NCBI GenBank assembly: GCA_009995545.1
Contig: JAACPI010000008.1
Location: 1-52,885, forward strand
Length of the DNA: 52,885 bases
Direction: 5' to 3'
Source of the DNA: a bacterium
GTDB lineage: Bacteria; Patescibacteriota; WWE3; 2-01-FULL-39-13; JAACPI01
Shown: one piece after another, positions 34,336-42,474 of the stretch
How positions within the stretch are numbered: position 1 is the stretch's first letter
How the letters are laid out: each line of letters begins with the position of its first letter
The notes under the pieces: generated by a model
Seen by the model: only the letters and a program-made list of their open reading frames with translations
Database searches by the model: none
What the model was told of the DNA's origin: nothing
Program-made: the position numbers and the translations under genes

Positions 34336-35352
34336 ATGCCTAATAAGAAAGTAGTTTTTTTTGAAACAAACGAGTTTCAAAAAAAATATTTAACTGCCAA
34401 ATTAAAAAACGATTTCGACACTGTATTTGTTTCGGATACTTTAAATGATAAAAATATTGGGTTAGCTGGTGAAGCTGAGTATCTTGGAGTGTTTATTAAC
34501 AGTAGGGTTGATTCAAAGGTATTACAAAAACTTCCTAAACTTAAGTCCATAGTAACCCTATCCACTGGGTTTGATCATATTGACTTACAAGAATGTAAAA
34601 AAAGAGGTATTACTGTAAGCAATGTTCCCCATTATGGAGAAAACACCGTTGCAGAGCACACTCTTGCCTTAATATTAGCAATCTCAAGAAAAATAATACC
34701 CGCAAATAATAGAGTAAAAGAGGGCCATTTTAGTCCTAAAGGTTTAGTCGGTTTTGATTTAAAGGGTAAAACTTTAGGAATTGTGGGGTGTGGTAGTATA
34801 GGAAAACACGTTGCTAAAATGGCTTTTGGTTTTGATATGAAGCTTTTGGCTATGGATTTATACGAAGATATCGAAATGAAACAAAAGTATGGTTTAAAAT
34901 ATTTACCTTTAGATAAACTTTTAGAACAGTCGGACATTGTTACCTTCCATGCCCCTTATAATAAAAGCACCCATCACCTTTTAAATAAAAGCAATATTAA
35001 TAAAACTAAAAAAGGGGTGGTGATTATAAATACTTCAAGGGGGGCTTTAATAGAAACTGATGCGTTGTACGATGCCTTAGTAGAAGGTCAGGTTAAAGCT
35101 GCCGGCTTAGATGTTTTAGAAGAAGAAAAGTTTTTAAGTGAAGAAGCGGAGCTTTTGTACAGTGATGAAAGTTTAGTAAAAGATTTAAAAACAGTTGTTA
35201 CAAACCATGTTTTAATTAACCACCCTAATGTATTAATTACACCCCATAGTGCTTTTAATAGCAAAGAAGCAATACAGCGAATCCTAGATACTACTTGTGA
35301 TAACCTAAGGGGGTTTTTCCAGGGAGAAGAAATTAATACTGTTGCATTTTAA
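34336..35352 (+). CDS. D-isomer-specific 2-hydroxyacid dehydrogenase (NAD-dependent)
   Basis: About 338 residues. The NAD-binding site is TLGIVGCGSIGKHVAKMA with an acidic residue in AMDLYED. Catalytic residues are the Arg in NTSRGALIET, Glu in GLDVLEEEKF and His in TPHSAFNSKEA. The length and the extended loop near the end resemble D-lactate dehydrogenase and related enzymes. It interconverts a 2-oxoacid and a D-2-hydroxyacid, perhaps to recycle NADH in a fermentative cell. The frame is open from 34270, but the ATG at 34336 with TATAAT 7 bp upstream is the likely start. Confidence 0.9.
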   Translation: MPNKKVVFFETNEFQKKYLTAKLKNDFDTVFVSDTLNDKNIGLAGEAEYLGVFINSRVDSKVLQKLPKLKSIVTLSTGFDHIDLQECKKRGITVSNVPHYGENTVAEHTLALILAISRKIIPANNRVKEGHFSPKGLVGFDLKGKTLGIVGCGSIGKHVAKMAFGFDMKLLAMDLYEDIEMKQKYGLKYLPLDKLLEQSDIVTFHAPYNKSTHHLLNKSNINKTKKGVVIINTSRGALIETDALYDALVEGQVKAAGLDVLEEEKFLSEEAELLYSDESLVKDLKTVVTNHVLINHPNVLITPHSAFNSKEAIQRILDTTCDNLRGFFQGEEINTVAF

Positions 35353-35379
35353 CCTCCTTTTGTATACTATAAGATATCT

Positions 35380-36048
35380 ATGCCAAAAATAATTGAGATA
35401 ACCCCCTACCAATTAGAGGTAACCCGTGCAACCTACGATGCCTGTGCTTCTGTATATGCAGAAAAGGTTGAGTGGGCCGACCTTATATCCGATCAGGTAA
35501 AAAAAAGATTGGTACAGCCTTTAAACAATGAGATACCTCGGAATTCTTGCGTTGCAGTTCTGGGGTGTGGTACCGGGCGAGATGTTAAGGAATTCAAAAA
35601 ATATGGTCATAACGTCATAGGATTTGATCTATCTAAGGGTATGTTGGAAGTTGCAAAACAAAAAGTACCTAATGTGGAATTCAGAAAAATTGATCTGTCG
35701 AAGGACCCTCTTCCAGAGATCTTATTTGATGCCTTATATGCAGATAGTGTTCTATCTTATATACCCCATAACAGACTTTGTTTTACTTTAAATTCTTTTT
35801 ACAGTAGTTTGAAGCCTGGTGGTAAGGGGTTGTTGGGTTTTAAGATTAATGGGTATGGTGTTCTTCAAGACAATATTTTGAATATTGGAGGCGAGGTTAG
35901 TTCCAGATTTTATCAAACTTACCCCCGCGACTACGTTGAAGCTCAAGTTTTGGCGGCTAATTTTAAAATTATCAAAAGCAAAGTATACAAAGACAGTTTG
36001 GAGCGGCCTACAAAATGGTATGATATATTCGTTGTTAAACCTGATTAG
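35380..36048 (+). CDS. Class I SAM-dependent methyltransferase
   Basis: A 222-residue protein with motif I VAVLGCGTGRDVKEFKKYGH, the acidic end of beta-2 in VIGFDLSKGML, and FDALYADSVLSYIP as the motif IV region. The target is unknown; proteins with this pattern methylate small molecules or proteins. A TATAAG hexamer (35368-35373) ends 6 bp before the ATG. It lies 27 bp after the dehydrogenase and 18 bp before the deoxyribosyltransferase-like gene. Confidence 0.82.
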   Translation: MPKIIEITPYQLEVTRATYDACASVYAEKVEWADLISDQVKKRLVQPLNNEIPRNSCVAVLGCGTGRDVKEFKKYGHNVIGFDLSKGMLEVAKQKVPNVEFRKIDLSKDPLPEILFDALYADSVLSYIPHNRLCFTLNSFYSSLKPGGKGLLGFKINGYGVLQDNILNIGGEVSSRFYQTYPRDYVEAQVLAANFKIIKSKVYKDSLERPTKWYDIFVVKPD

Positions 36049-36066
36049 TACTGTTATCATTGAACA

Positions 36067-36657
36067 ATGAAGGTATATTACATTGCAGCCATATACGCAG
36101 CTGAAAAGTACAAGACTAGTTATGAGGGGATAAATAAAGTTCTACAAAAGCATGACCCTGCTTTAGTGAACGAAAATTTTTTTGGCCTTAGTCTAGAGAA
36201 ACTAAAAAACCCCCGTACTGGTGATTCTAGAGAGCAGCACTACAAAAAGGTTTTAGCGAGTATAAAAAAAGCAGATTTGATAGTAGCGGAGGTTTCTTAT
36301 CCTTCTTCAATTAATGTTGGTCATGAAATAACATTGGCGTTGGAGTTCGAAAAGCCCGTTTTGGCATTATACAGTGAGGGTAATAGCCCTATGTTTTTAG
36401 AGGGCTACCAATCTGATAAATTCATTTTAGCTCCTTACAGTCTAACAAAAATTTCAGATCTTGATAGAATTATAAATTCAAGCATAAAAAAACTGATGAA
36501 GGCTATTGATATACGTTTTAACTTTTTTGTTTCTCCAAAAATATCTACTTATTTAGATTGGGTAAGTAAAGAAAAACGTATCCCAAGATCTGTTTATTTA
36601 AGAAAACTAATTGAGGAGGATATGAGAAAAGAAAAAGATTATTCTGAGGGCAATTAG
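36067..36657 (+). CDS. Nucleoside 2-deoxyribosyltransferase-like protein with C-terminal DNA-binding-like segment
   Basis: A 196-residue protein. Residues about 1-135 look like the nucleoside 2-deoxyribosyltransferase fold: MKVYYIAAIYAAEKYKT at the start, then KKADLIVAEVSYPSSINVGH with EITLALEFEKPVLALY, which holds the conserved acidic residue and the sheet-helix pattern. Residues about 150-190 (STYLDWVSKEKRIPRSVYL, then RKLIEEDM) resemble a ribbon-helix-helix or other short helical DNA-binding module. The catalytic role and the fusion are both inferred. It may act in nucleotide salvage or be a regulator sensing a nucleotide. Confidence 0.6.
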   Translation: MKVYYIAAIYAAEKYKTSYEGINKVLQKHDPALVNENFFGLSLEKLKNPRTGDSREQHYKKVLASIKKADLIVAEVSYPSSINVGHEITLALEFEKPVLALYSEGNSPMFLEGYQSDKFILAPYSLTKISDLDRIINSSIKKLMKAIDIRFNFFVSPKISTYLDWVSKEKRIPRSVYLRKLIEEDMRKEKDYSEGN

Positions 36658-36702
36658 TTTATATCTTACGTTTAGGATTTTAAAATAATTTTTTTTACTT
36701 TT

Positions 36703-37428
36703 ATGCAACAAGCACCAAACCCCCAAATGGCAGGTTTTTTAGAAAGATTTTTAGCTTCTTTTATAGATGGAATAATAGTAATGGTAGGTTTCTATATCGT
36801 AATGATACCCTTGGCGCTTATAGGCGGAGGTATGTCCACATTAATGCTTCCTGCAGATAATTCTGGCACAGACGCTTTGGGTATATTTATGATGTTGGTT
36901 ATCTACCTTATTGCTATGGTAATGCCCCTTTTGTATTACATTTATTTTTATACTAAAAATGGTCAAACCCTGGGTAAAAAGATTTTAAATATAAAGGTTG
37001 TTAGACCCGCCGATAATTCCTACTTAAGTTGGGGAAGAGTTTTACTGAGAGAAACTGTAGGTAAATTATTAAGTAGCTTCTTTTTTGGGCTTGGTTATTT
37101 CTGGTATTTTTCTAGTGCAGAAAGACAAGCCTGGCATGATAGCATTTCTGACAGTATAGTAGTAAAAACTGATTCCACGGGCAAAATTTTGCTTGACGGG
37201 CCAGATCTTTACCCTCAGGAATATGTTAAAACCTTTTTACCCTGTGGGTGTATTACTCTTTTTTATGCAGCACTTATTTTTGCAATAGTTATGTTTGGCA
37301 TTGCCGCGTCTGGGTCAGAGTCTGCTACTAAAAAAGCAATACAAAAAAGTAACACTACAGAATACGTCGATAAATATGATATCGCGCCTAAAACTCCCAG
37401 TGTTCTTGATCCAACAGAAACTAAATAA
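36703..37428 (+). CDS. RDD-family membrane protein
   Basis: A 241-residue protein of the RDD family, named for conserved Arg-Asp-Asp residues. The N-terminus AGFLERFLASFIDGIIVMVG holds the R and D of segment 1, GQTLGKKILNIKVV is the conserved loop, and RQAWHDSISDSIVV is the closing motif. About four membrane segments (the last around residue 185-205) and a C-terminal hydrophilic tail of ~35 residues follow. Some RDD proteins work as ion antiporters, but most have no known substrate. Confidence 0.85.
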   Translation: MQQAPNPQMAGFLERFLASFIDGIIVMVGFYIVMIPLALIGGGMSTLMLPADNSGTDALGIFMMLVIYLIAMVMPLLYYIYFYTKNGQTLGKKILNIKVVRPADNSYLSWGRVLLRETVGKLLSSFFFGLGYFWYFSSAERQAWHDSISDSIVVKTDSTGKILLDGPDLYPQEYVKTFLPCGCITLFYAALIFAIVMFGIAASGSESATKKAIQKSNTTEYVDKYDIAPKTPSVLDPTETK

Positions 37429-37442
37429 CTTTTTCTTTGTAA

Positions 37443-37595
37443 ATGAATTTAGCTGAGGGTTTAGATGCTGATATTTCCACCTCTGAATAACAATTACCAG
37501 AAACTGAATCTGTAAAAAGAGCGGTTAGTGAAGAAACAGTCCCAGTTATATCCCAAGTTATAGTTTCTAAAACTGTACCACAAACACCCACAACC
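37443..37595 (+). pseudogene. 5' part of the next gene, interrupted by an in-frame TAA
   Basis: An ATG at 37443 is in the same frame as the downstream 37596-38168 gene. The frame reads 15 codons, meets TAA at 37488-37490, and then stays open with hydrophilic, coding-like sequence (QLPETESVKRAVSEETVP...) through to the membrane segment. This suggests one gene with a nonsense change at codon 16, or a base error, rather than a short gene starting at GTG 37596. Confidence 0.4.
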
Positions 37596-38168
37596 GTGCC
37601 TACCGCAAGCTTAGACTCTTCTAGAAAAAAGAGAATTATAGTCATTTCTGCTGTTTTAGTTTTACTTTTCCTCAGACTTACTTTGGTGTTCTTAATTCTT
37701 TCCACACTGACCCTTATGAAACTTAATCCTGCTAAAACTTTAGCTACAGCAAAAGAAAGTTCCTGGATGAATATGTGTTTTAAACTGAGTTCTTCGATAG
37801 AAATAAATAAATTAGATAATGGTGTCTATGCTTGGGAAAAGGCACAAGACCCTAAAGTTAAGGATTCAGTAATTCTGCCTTTAAGTAAAGATACTAACTA
37901 CACTTTTAAGTGGTTTAGTCCAGAAGGCAAAACCGATTTAGAGGAGTTAATCACTCTTTCCGCTGGTTCCGGTTTAACATTTGAAGGCATATATTTTGTC
38001 ACAACTAAAGACTCTTATGGTTTCTGCTATATACCTGCAGATTTATCTATAACACTTAGTAAGAATACGAACCTTTCACAGTATGGGGATAAATATGCCT
38101 TTGTCATGAGTAAACTGAGTTTACCAGATTCAAAACCACCAAAAAGCGTTTTTGAAAAGTTTAACTAA
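37596..38168 (+). CDS. Single-pass membrane protein of unknown function (start uncertain)
   Basis: At least 190 residues from a GTG at 37596. One membrane segment (about residues 13-40) follows a short basic part, then an extracytoplasmic domain of about 140 residues with two well-separated Cys (NMCFKLSSS and YGFCYIPADL). I do not recognise the domain. No ATG exists in the open frame, and the frame continues upstream past the GTG to a TAA at 37488, beyond which an ATG at 37443 lies in phase. The true start may therefore be upstream and broken. Confidence 0.6.
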   Translation: MPTASLDSSRKKRIIVISAVLVLLFLRLTLVFLILSTLTLMKLNPAKTLATAKESSWMNMCFKLSSSIEINKLDNGVYAWEKAQDPKVKDSVILPLSKDTNYTFKWFSPEGKTDLEELITLSAGSGLTFEGIYFVTTKDSYGFCYIPADLSITLSKNTNLSQYGDKYAFVMSKLSLPDSKPPKSVFEKFN

Positions 38169-38221
38169 TTGGGTTAGGTAGCTGGATTTATTTATAAATA
38201 TTCTGTAGAATCCCCTTTGTT

Positions 38222-39502
38222 ATGCACATAGACGATACCTATCAACAATTGCTAGACTCTGCAAATACCTATGATAGACAAAAAATCACCATATTTGTTG
38301 CTATGAGTGGTGGGGTTGATAGTAGTGTTGCAGCTTTCTTATTAAAGAAAGAAAATTTTAATGTTAAGGGTATCTATATGCAGTGCCACGGTAAAAACGA
38401 TCCTAAATGTAAGGCGCATAAGGATAGATCCGATGCTGTTAAAGTGGCTTCGTACTTAAATATTCCTATAGAAATATGGGATTTAGAGGAAGAGTACAAA
38501 AATCTTGTAATTGAATATTTTTATGAAGAGTATTCTAAAGGAAGAACTCCTAACCCGGATATTCTATGTAACAGTGAAATTAAGTTTGACCTATTTTTAA
38601 AGAAAGCTCTTAAAAGAGGGGCTGATTATGTAGCAACGGGGCACTACGCAAAAATTGTAAACTTTGACAAATTAACGACTAATCCCACACAATTTATAAC
38701 TAATGATAAGTCTACTATGAGTAGATTGATTGGTGATAAATTGATTAATAATTATTATCAAAAAACCAAATTTCTAAATCCAAAACCCAAAATCTCCAAG
38801 TCTCTTTTTATTGCATCTGGTTTTGATATGTGGAAAGATCAAAGTTACTTTTTATCAAGGGTAAAAATAGGTTCATTGAACAATATTATTTTCCCACTGG
38901 GCTCTGTTGAAAAAAAGGCAGAAAAATCAATAAACTCCACTAGAGAGATAGCTGTTAAAGTGGGTATACCTGTTGCAAATAAAAAGGATAGTACAGGTAT
39001 ATGTTTTTTAGAGGGAGTGGTTACCCAGGACTTCTTAAAAGAACGTTTTAGTGAAAAAAATGGAAATGTGCTGAACAAAAAAGGTGAAATAATAGGTGAT
39101 CATAAGGGAGCGTATTTTTACACTGTGGGACAAAGAAAGGATTTTCAAATTAATGCTTACCACAAAAGTCCTCTGTATGTTTTATCGAAAGATGTTAGTA
39201 AAAATACCATAACCGTAGGAATTAAATCTGATTTATTAAAAAATGAGATTAACGTAACGGACTTTGATCTTGCTATTACAGAAGCGACTCTTAACGAGTT
39301 CTGTGGTGATGGAAATATATTTGTAAGAATTAGAAATCTTGGTGACTTCGTAAAAGTTTCTAAAGTAGTATTAGGTAGTAAAGTTAAATTTTATTTGTCT
39401 AAGCCTTTAGATTCTATTGCTCCGGGCCAGTTTGCAGTTTTATATTTTTTTGACCCCTTAAGTGGTGAAAGAATTTTAGTTGGCTCCGGTGTTATAATTT
39501 AG
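38222..39502 (+). CDS. mnmA: tRNA-specific 2-thiouridylase MnmA
   Basis: A 426-residue enzyme that makes 2-thiouridine at the wobble position U34 of tRNA-Lys, -Glu and -Gln. The PP-loop ATP site is VAMSGGVDSSVAAFLLKKE. The first catalytic Cys is in GRTPNPDILCNSEIKF and the second in DSTGICFLEGV. DQSYFLSRV is the conserved tRNA-binding stretch. It is about 60 residues longer than usual because of an insert between GHYAKIV and DQSYFL. A TAGAAT hexamer lies 10 bp before the ATG. Confidence 0.93.
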   Translation: MHIDDTYQQLLDSANTYDRQKITIFVAMSGGVDSSVAAFLLKKENFNVKGIYMQCHGKNDPKCKAHKDRSDAVKVASYLNIPIEIWDLEEEYKNLVIEYFYEEYSKGRTPNPDILCNSEIKFDLFLKKALKRGADYVATGHYAKIVNFDKLTTNPTQFITNDKSTMSRLIGDKLINNYYQKTKFLNPKPKISKSLFIASGFDMWKDQSYFLSRVKIGSLNNIIFPLGSVEKKAEKSINSTREIAVKVGIPVANKKDSTGICFLEGVVTQDFLKERFSEKNGNVLNKKGEIIGDHKGAYFYTVGQRKDFQINAYHKSPLYVLSKDVSKNTITVGIKSDLLKNEINVTDFDLAITEATLNEFCGDGNIFVRIRNLGDFVKVSKVVLGSKVKFYLSKPLDSIAPGQFAVLYFFDPLSGERILVGSGVII

Positions 39503-39509
39503 CTTGACA

Positions 39510-40148
39510 ATGAACCTCAATTTATCTGACCCTATAGGTAGTTTACGAGAAAAATTTATTTACGAGCTCTCCCTAGTCAGTTATAAATACGATTATCCCT
39601 TAAATGGCAAAGATATAGTCACGAAACTAGATGACTATATAAAGGAGGAGTCTTACTATAATTATTTTTTACTACAGCGAATACAAATAGAATACCCTGA
39701 TGGGTGCTTGATCCTTGGAACGGGGGAGTTTGGGAGGATTTTTAAACAGTACCTACACACTGCAAATTACGGGGGTAAATATGATATGTTGGTTTTGGAC
39801 ATAAGCAACTACAGTGATAAAACTTGTCCCAGTTATCCTTATACGCTTGATGAGCTACCCAAAGAAACCTCAAGTAAGGGTATTATTTTTATAGATGATA
39901 GCTATTCTACGGGGACTACTTTTTCTCAAACTACCGACTTTTTATCTGGTGTAGGTAGGAAGTTTAGTTCTGGTTTTGTCTTTAATTTTACGGGATATCA
40001 GAGTGCTAATATTTCCAAGCCTTTAAAATATTTCATAAATTTGAAGCATACTCTCGAAAGTTATTTGCACAACGCTGGATTGTCTAACATAGAAGTTATT
40101 TCTGAGAAAGGTTATGTATACTACAGAACCAAAACTGAAAATTTGTGA
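39510..40148 (+). CDS. Type I phosphoribosyltransferase-fold protein
   Basis: About 212 residues. The PRPP-binding loop of type I phosphoribosyltransferases is clear: GIIFIDDSYSTGTTFSQ (about residues 124-140), with hydrophobic strand, two Asp, and TGT. Upstream, CLILGTGEFGRIFKQYLH fits the other core strand-loop. The N-terminal ~60 residues are helical and unassigned. The base used is unknown, and some such proteins have regulatory roles. The frame is open from a TTG at 39504; the ATG at 39510 is preferred. It begins 7 bp after mnmA. Confidence 0.7.
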   Translation: MNLNLSDPIGSLREKFIYELSLVSYKYDYPLNGKDIVTKLDDYIKEESYYNYFLLQRIQIEYPDGCLILGTGEFGRIFKQYLHTANYGGKYDMLVLDISNYSDKTCPSYPYTLDELPKETSSKGIIFIDDSYSTGTTFSQTTDFLSGVGRKFSSGFVFNFTGYQSANISKPLKYFINLKHTLESYLHNAGLSNIEVISEKGYVYYRTKTENL

Positions 40149-40285
40149 TAGAGTGGGTATCGGTTTTATCTTGTACCACACAATTGTTTAGTGTAATTAT
40201 AATACTTTATAAACCTTTATTATCTATACGGTATTTACTGAGCGGCAAGAAACAATTTCGGCTCGTGCCTTAATGCGTTTTACCT

Positions 40286-40291
40286 TATAAT
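40286..40291 (+). promoter_or_regulatory. -10 element, predicted leaderless start
   Basis: TATAAT ending 8 bp before the ATG at 40300. Confidence 0.55.
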
Positions 40292-40299
40292 AAACATAT

Positions 40300-41304
40300 A
40301 TGAGACTGTCTATTTTTGGATTTGACCCTTTAGCTAAAAAAAGCAACCCAGTAATATCTAAAGATACTAAGGTTGTGGTTCCAAATGAAATAAAAAAGCC
40401 AGTTAAAAAATCATTTTTTAAATTTGCTTTATTAAAAAATAAATTAGTTGTTTTGTTTATAGCTTGTCTATTAACTTTTGTATCCCTAATTATTTATGTG
40501 TCTGTAAATAAAGGTTTTGGAGGGGATAAAGTAGTCTTAGAAAGTTATGATGGCCTTCCTTTTAATAAATCTAAGTTTGAACAAGGAGTTTTTGTGGGTA
40601 ACGTTACTGTACATTGGGAAGACTTACTTCGAAGATACGAGATACTTTATGATAATTCCCCTGAAAATTGGTCAAATTTGGCTAACTGGAAAAATGTCCT
40701 TAATCAGGTTAACAGTGAGGCTATATTACAAAATGAAGGTGCCAGAAAGGGCCTGTTTGAAAGCAAAGATAATTCAACGTTAGACCCTATTAAAGTAAAT
40801 AGGGCAAGGAATTATTTTGACTCTAAAGGCAAAGAGTATATAAGTGGTGAAGCTATAACTGTGTGGTTTTATAACGAACAGGTCCCTTCAATTGGTTTAG
40901 TTCCCGCCAAAGAAACGGCCTTAAAGTTTATTTCAGATGTACGTTCTAAAATATTGTCTAATGAAATTACTATGAAATCCGCTGGGGATCTTATATCTTC
41001 GAATTTTAGTTTATCTTCTATCGACCCCGCTTACCAGTCGAATGCCTATATGAAATTCACCTACATTTCACCTGATCAATCTGTTTTTCATGATGATTAT
41101 TTAGATAAAACGATGTGGGACTTAAAAGCCGGAGAGACTAGTGAAATACTTACCGGTCATGATTATAGTGGGGATGCTAAATTTGAAGCTTTTTTTATAG
41201 TTTTAAAGATAAGTGAAAAAACTTCCTCAAAAGAATTTCCTTTTAAGTCTTCTGATCAGATAATAAGAAAAAGAATTCTAGAAGGTTACAAACTCGAGCT
41301 TTAA
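40300..41304 (+). CDS. Membrane-anchored SurA/PrsA-like protein (tentative)
   Basis: A 334-residue protein with a basic cytoplasmic N-terminus (about residues 1-48), one membrane segment (about 49-70) and an extracytoplasmic domain. The layout of a helical N-domain (around LLRRYEILYD ... NQVNSEAILQNEG) followed by a parvulin-like region (AGDLISSNFSLSS ... DKTMWDLKAGETSEI) resembles membrane-bound SurA/PrsA-type foldases, but no clear catalytic parvulin motif is seen. It could help secreted proteins fold, and the next genes encode secreted proteins. The call is based on pattern only. Confidence 0.5.
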   Translation: MRLSIFGFDPLAKKSNPVISKDTKVVVPNEIKKPVKKSFFKFALLKNKLVVLFIACLLTFVSLIIYVSVNKGFGGDKVVLESYDGLPFNKSKFEQGVFVGNVTVHWEDLLRRYEILYDNSPENWSNLANWKNVLNQVNSEAILQNEGARKGLFESKDNSTLDPIKVNRARNYFDSKGKEYISGEAITVWFYNEQVPSIGLVPAKETALKFISDVRSKILSNEITMKSAGDLISSNFSLSSIDPAYQSNAYMKFTYISPDQSVFHDDYLDKTMWDLKAGETSEILTGHDYSGDAKFEAFFIVLKISEKTSSKEFPFKSSDQIIRKRILEGYKLEL

Positions 41305-41334
41305 AAATAAAAAGAATATTAACTTGAAAGCATA

Positions 41335-42474
41335 ATGAACAATTTGATTTTAAAATTATTTCGGTCGGATCTGGTTAAAAATCCTGCATTTAGATCTATA
41401 AACTTAGTCTTTGTTTTTAGAGTATTCTTTTTTATATTAGTTGCCACCTTTTTACTAATTTCAGTTAGTATAAATAATGTTTATGCCGGTCTGCCGTCCT
41501 CTGTTTCTGGAAAAGTGTACATTCAACTACCTACGGGAGAACAACTCCCTTTAAGTGGTATTCCTATTGTACGCACTGACTACGATTCTTTTGAATATTG
41601 TGAGGATGGTAAGGTGTGTTTTGGCACAAAGCATACCGTAAGTGTTTTAACTGATTCTGTAGGAAGCTATTTAATGGGAAATAGTAAAGACTCTCGGGGT
41701 GTTAGTTGTTTTCAAAAAGTTCCAGCTGGATCAAAATATGCCTGTTCTACCTCAGGTACCTCTTCAACAGAGACTGTCGAAAGTTTACCCGAGTGTTCTA
41801 GGGACTTACTGAAAAATTACTCAGGTATCTATAGTCAGGGATTAAACTGGTGTGGATTTTATGGGTTTTCCACCCCTCATAGATACCAACCTGTGTTTTC
41901 CCCGGAATATAGACTTCCCGGAAACTTGTCGAACTTGGGCTATAGTGTTGGTGGGGGGTCCTGGAAAACAGTGGATGCCAACGACCCAAATAAGTTACTA
42001 GAGTCTCCCTACTACGAAGACTCCTTGGGATCTTACGCTGATTTTTATCGACGTGACTTTATATTTGTTTTAGATCCTCTTAAGGAATTGGAAATTAATG
42101 TAGTTGAATCCTTTGATAGGGGGTCTGATGATTTTGTAGGGTGCAAAAGTTTGGTGGGAATAGCCTCCAAAGATGGGATCGAGTACCTCATGTCTGAGTT
42201 ACCTGAAGAATTCAGTGGGACTTTATTACTTACCTGTATTGCTGAAACAAAAGGATCTCCGCTTTCTAGAATTGATTTTACCTTTGAAAAAAGCGTGGGT
42301 GGTGAGCAGACTCTGCAAAGTAAATCCGTGCAAAAGCCCGATTTGGTTTCTTTATCAGTATGTACTGAAGGTTATAGTTGTTACTCCGCAACCGCAGACT
42401 TTGACTTAGATGGTGTAGGTAATTACAAAGTAACATCCAGGGTTTGCAATGAAAATAATTTGTGTAGCAAATGA
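41335..42474 (+). CDS. Secreted protein with a carboxypeptidase-regulatory-like N-domain
   Basis: A 379-residue protein with a long signal peptide (about residues 25-52, cleavage likely after VYA). The mature N-terminus SSVSGKVYIQLPTGEQLPLS with GIPIVRTD resembles the beta-sandwich of carboxypeptidase-regulatory-type domains. About ten Cys are spread along the mature chain, suggesting disulfides. Its stop overlaps the ATG of the LPATG protein gene (ATGA, 42471-42474), so the two proteins are probably made in linked amounts and may act together on the cell surface. Confidence 0.65.
   Translation: MNNLILKLFRSDLVKNPAFRSINLVFVFRVFFFILVATFLLISVSINNVYAGLPSSVSGKVYIQLPTGEQLPLSGIPIVRTDYDSFEYCEDGKVCFGTKHTVSVLTDSVGSYLMGNSKDSRGVSCFQKVPAGSKYACSTSGTSSTETVESLPECSRDLLKNYSGIYSQGLNWCGFYGFSTPHRYQPVFSPEYRLPGNLSNLGYSVGGGSWKTVDANDPNKLLESPYYEDSLGSYADFYRRDFIFVLDPLKELEINVVESFDRGSDDFVGCKSLVGIASKDGIEYLMSELPEEFSGTLLLTCIAETKGSPLSRIDFTFEKSVGGEQTLQSKSVQKPDLVSLSVCTEGYSCYSATADFDLDGVGNYKVTSRVCNENNLCSK

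Noticed and set aside
37421-37705. Minus-strand open frame of 94 codons
   Set aside because: It mirrors the plus-strand membrane protein start, its hydrophobic stretch is the antisense of that segment, and it has no start signals of the type seen elsewhere.
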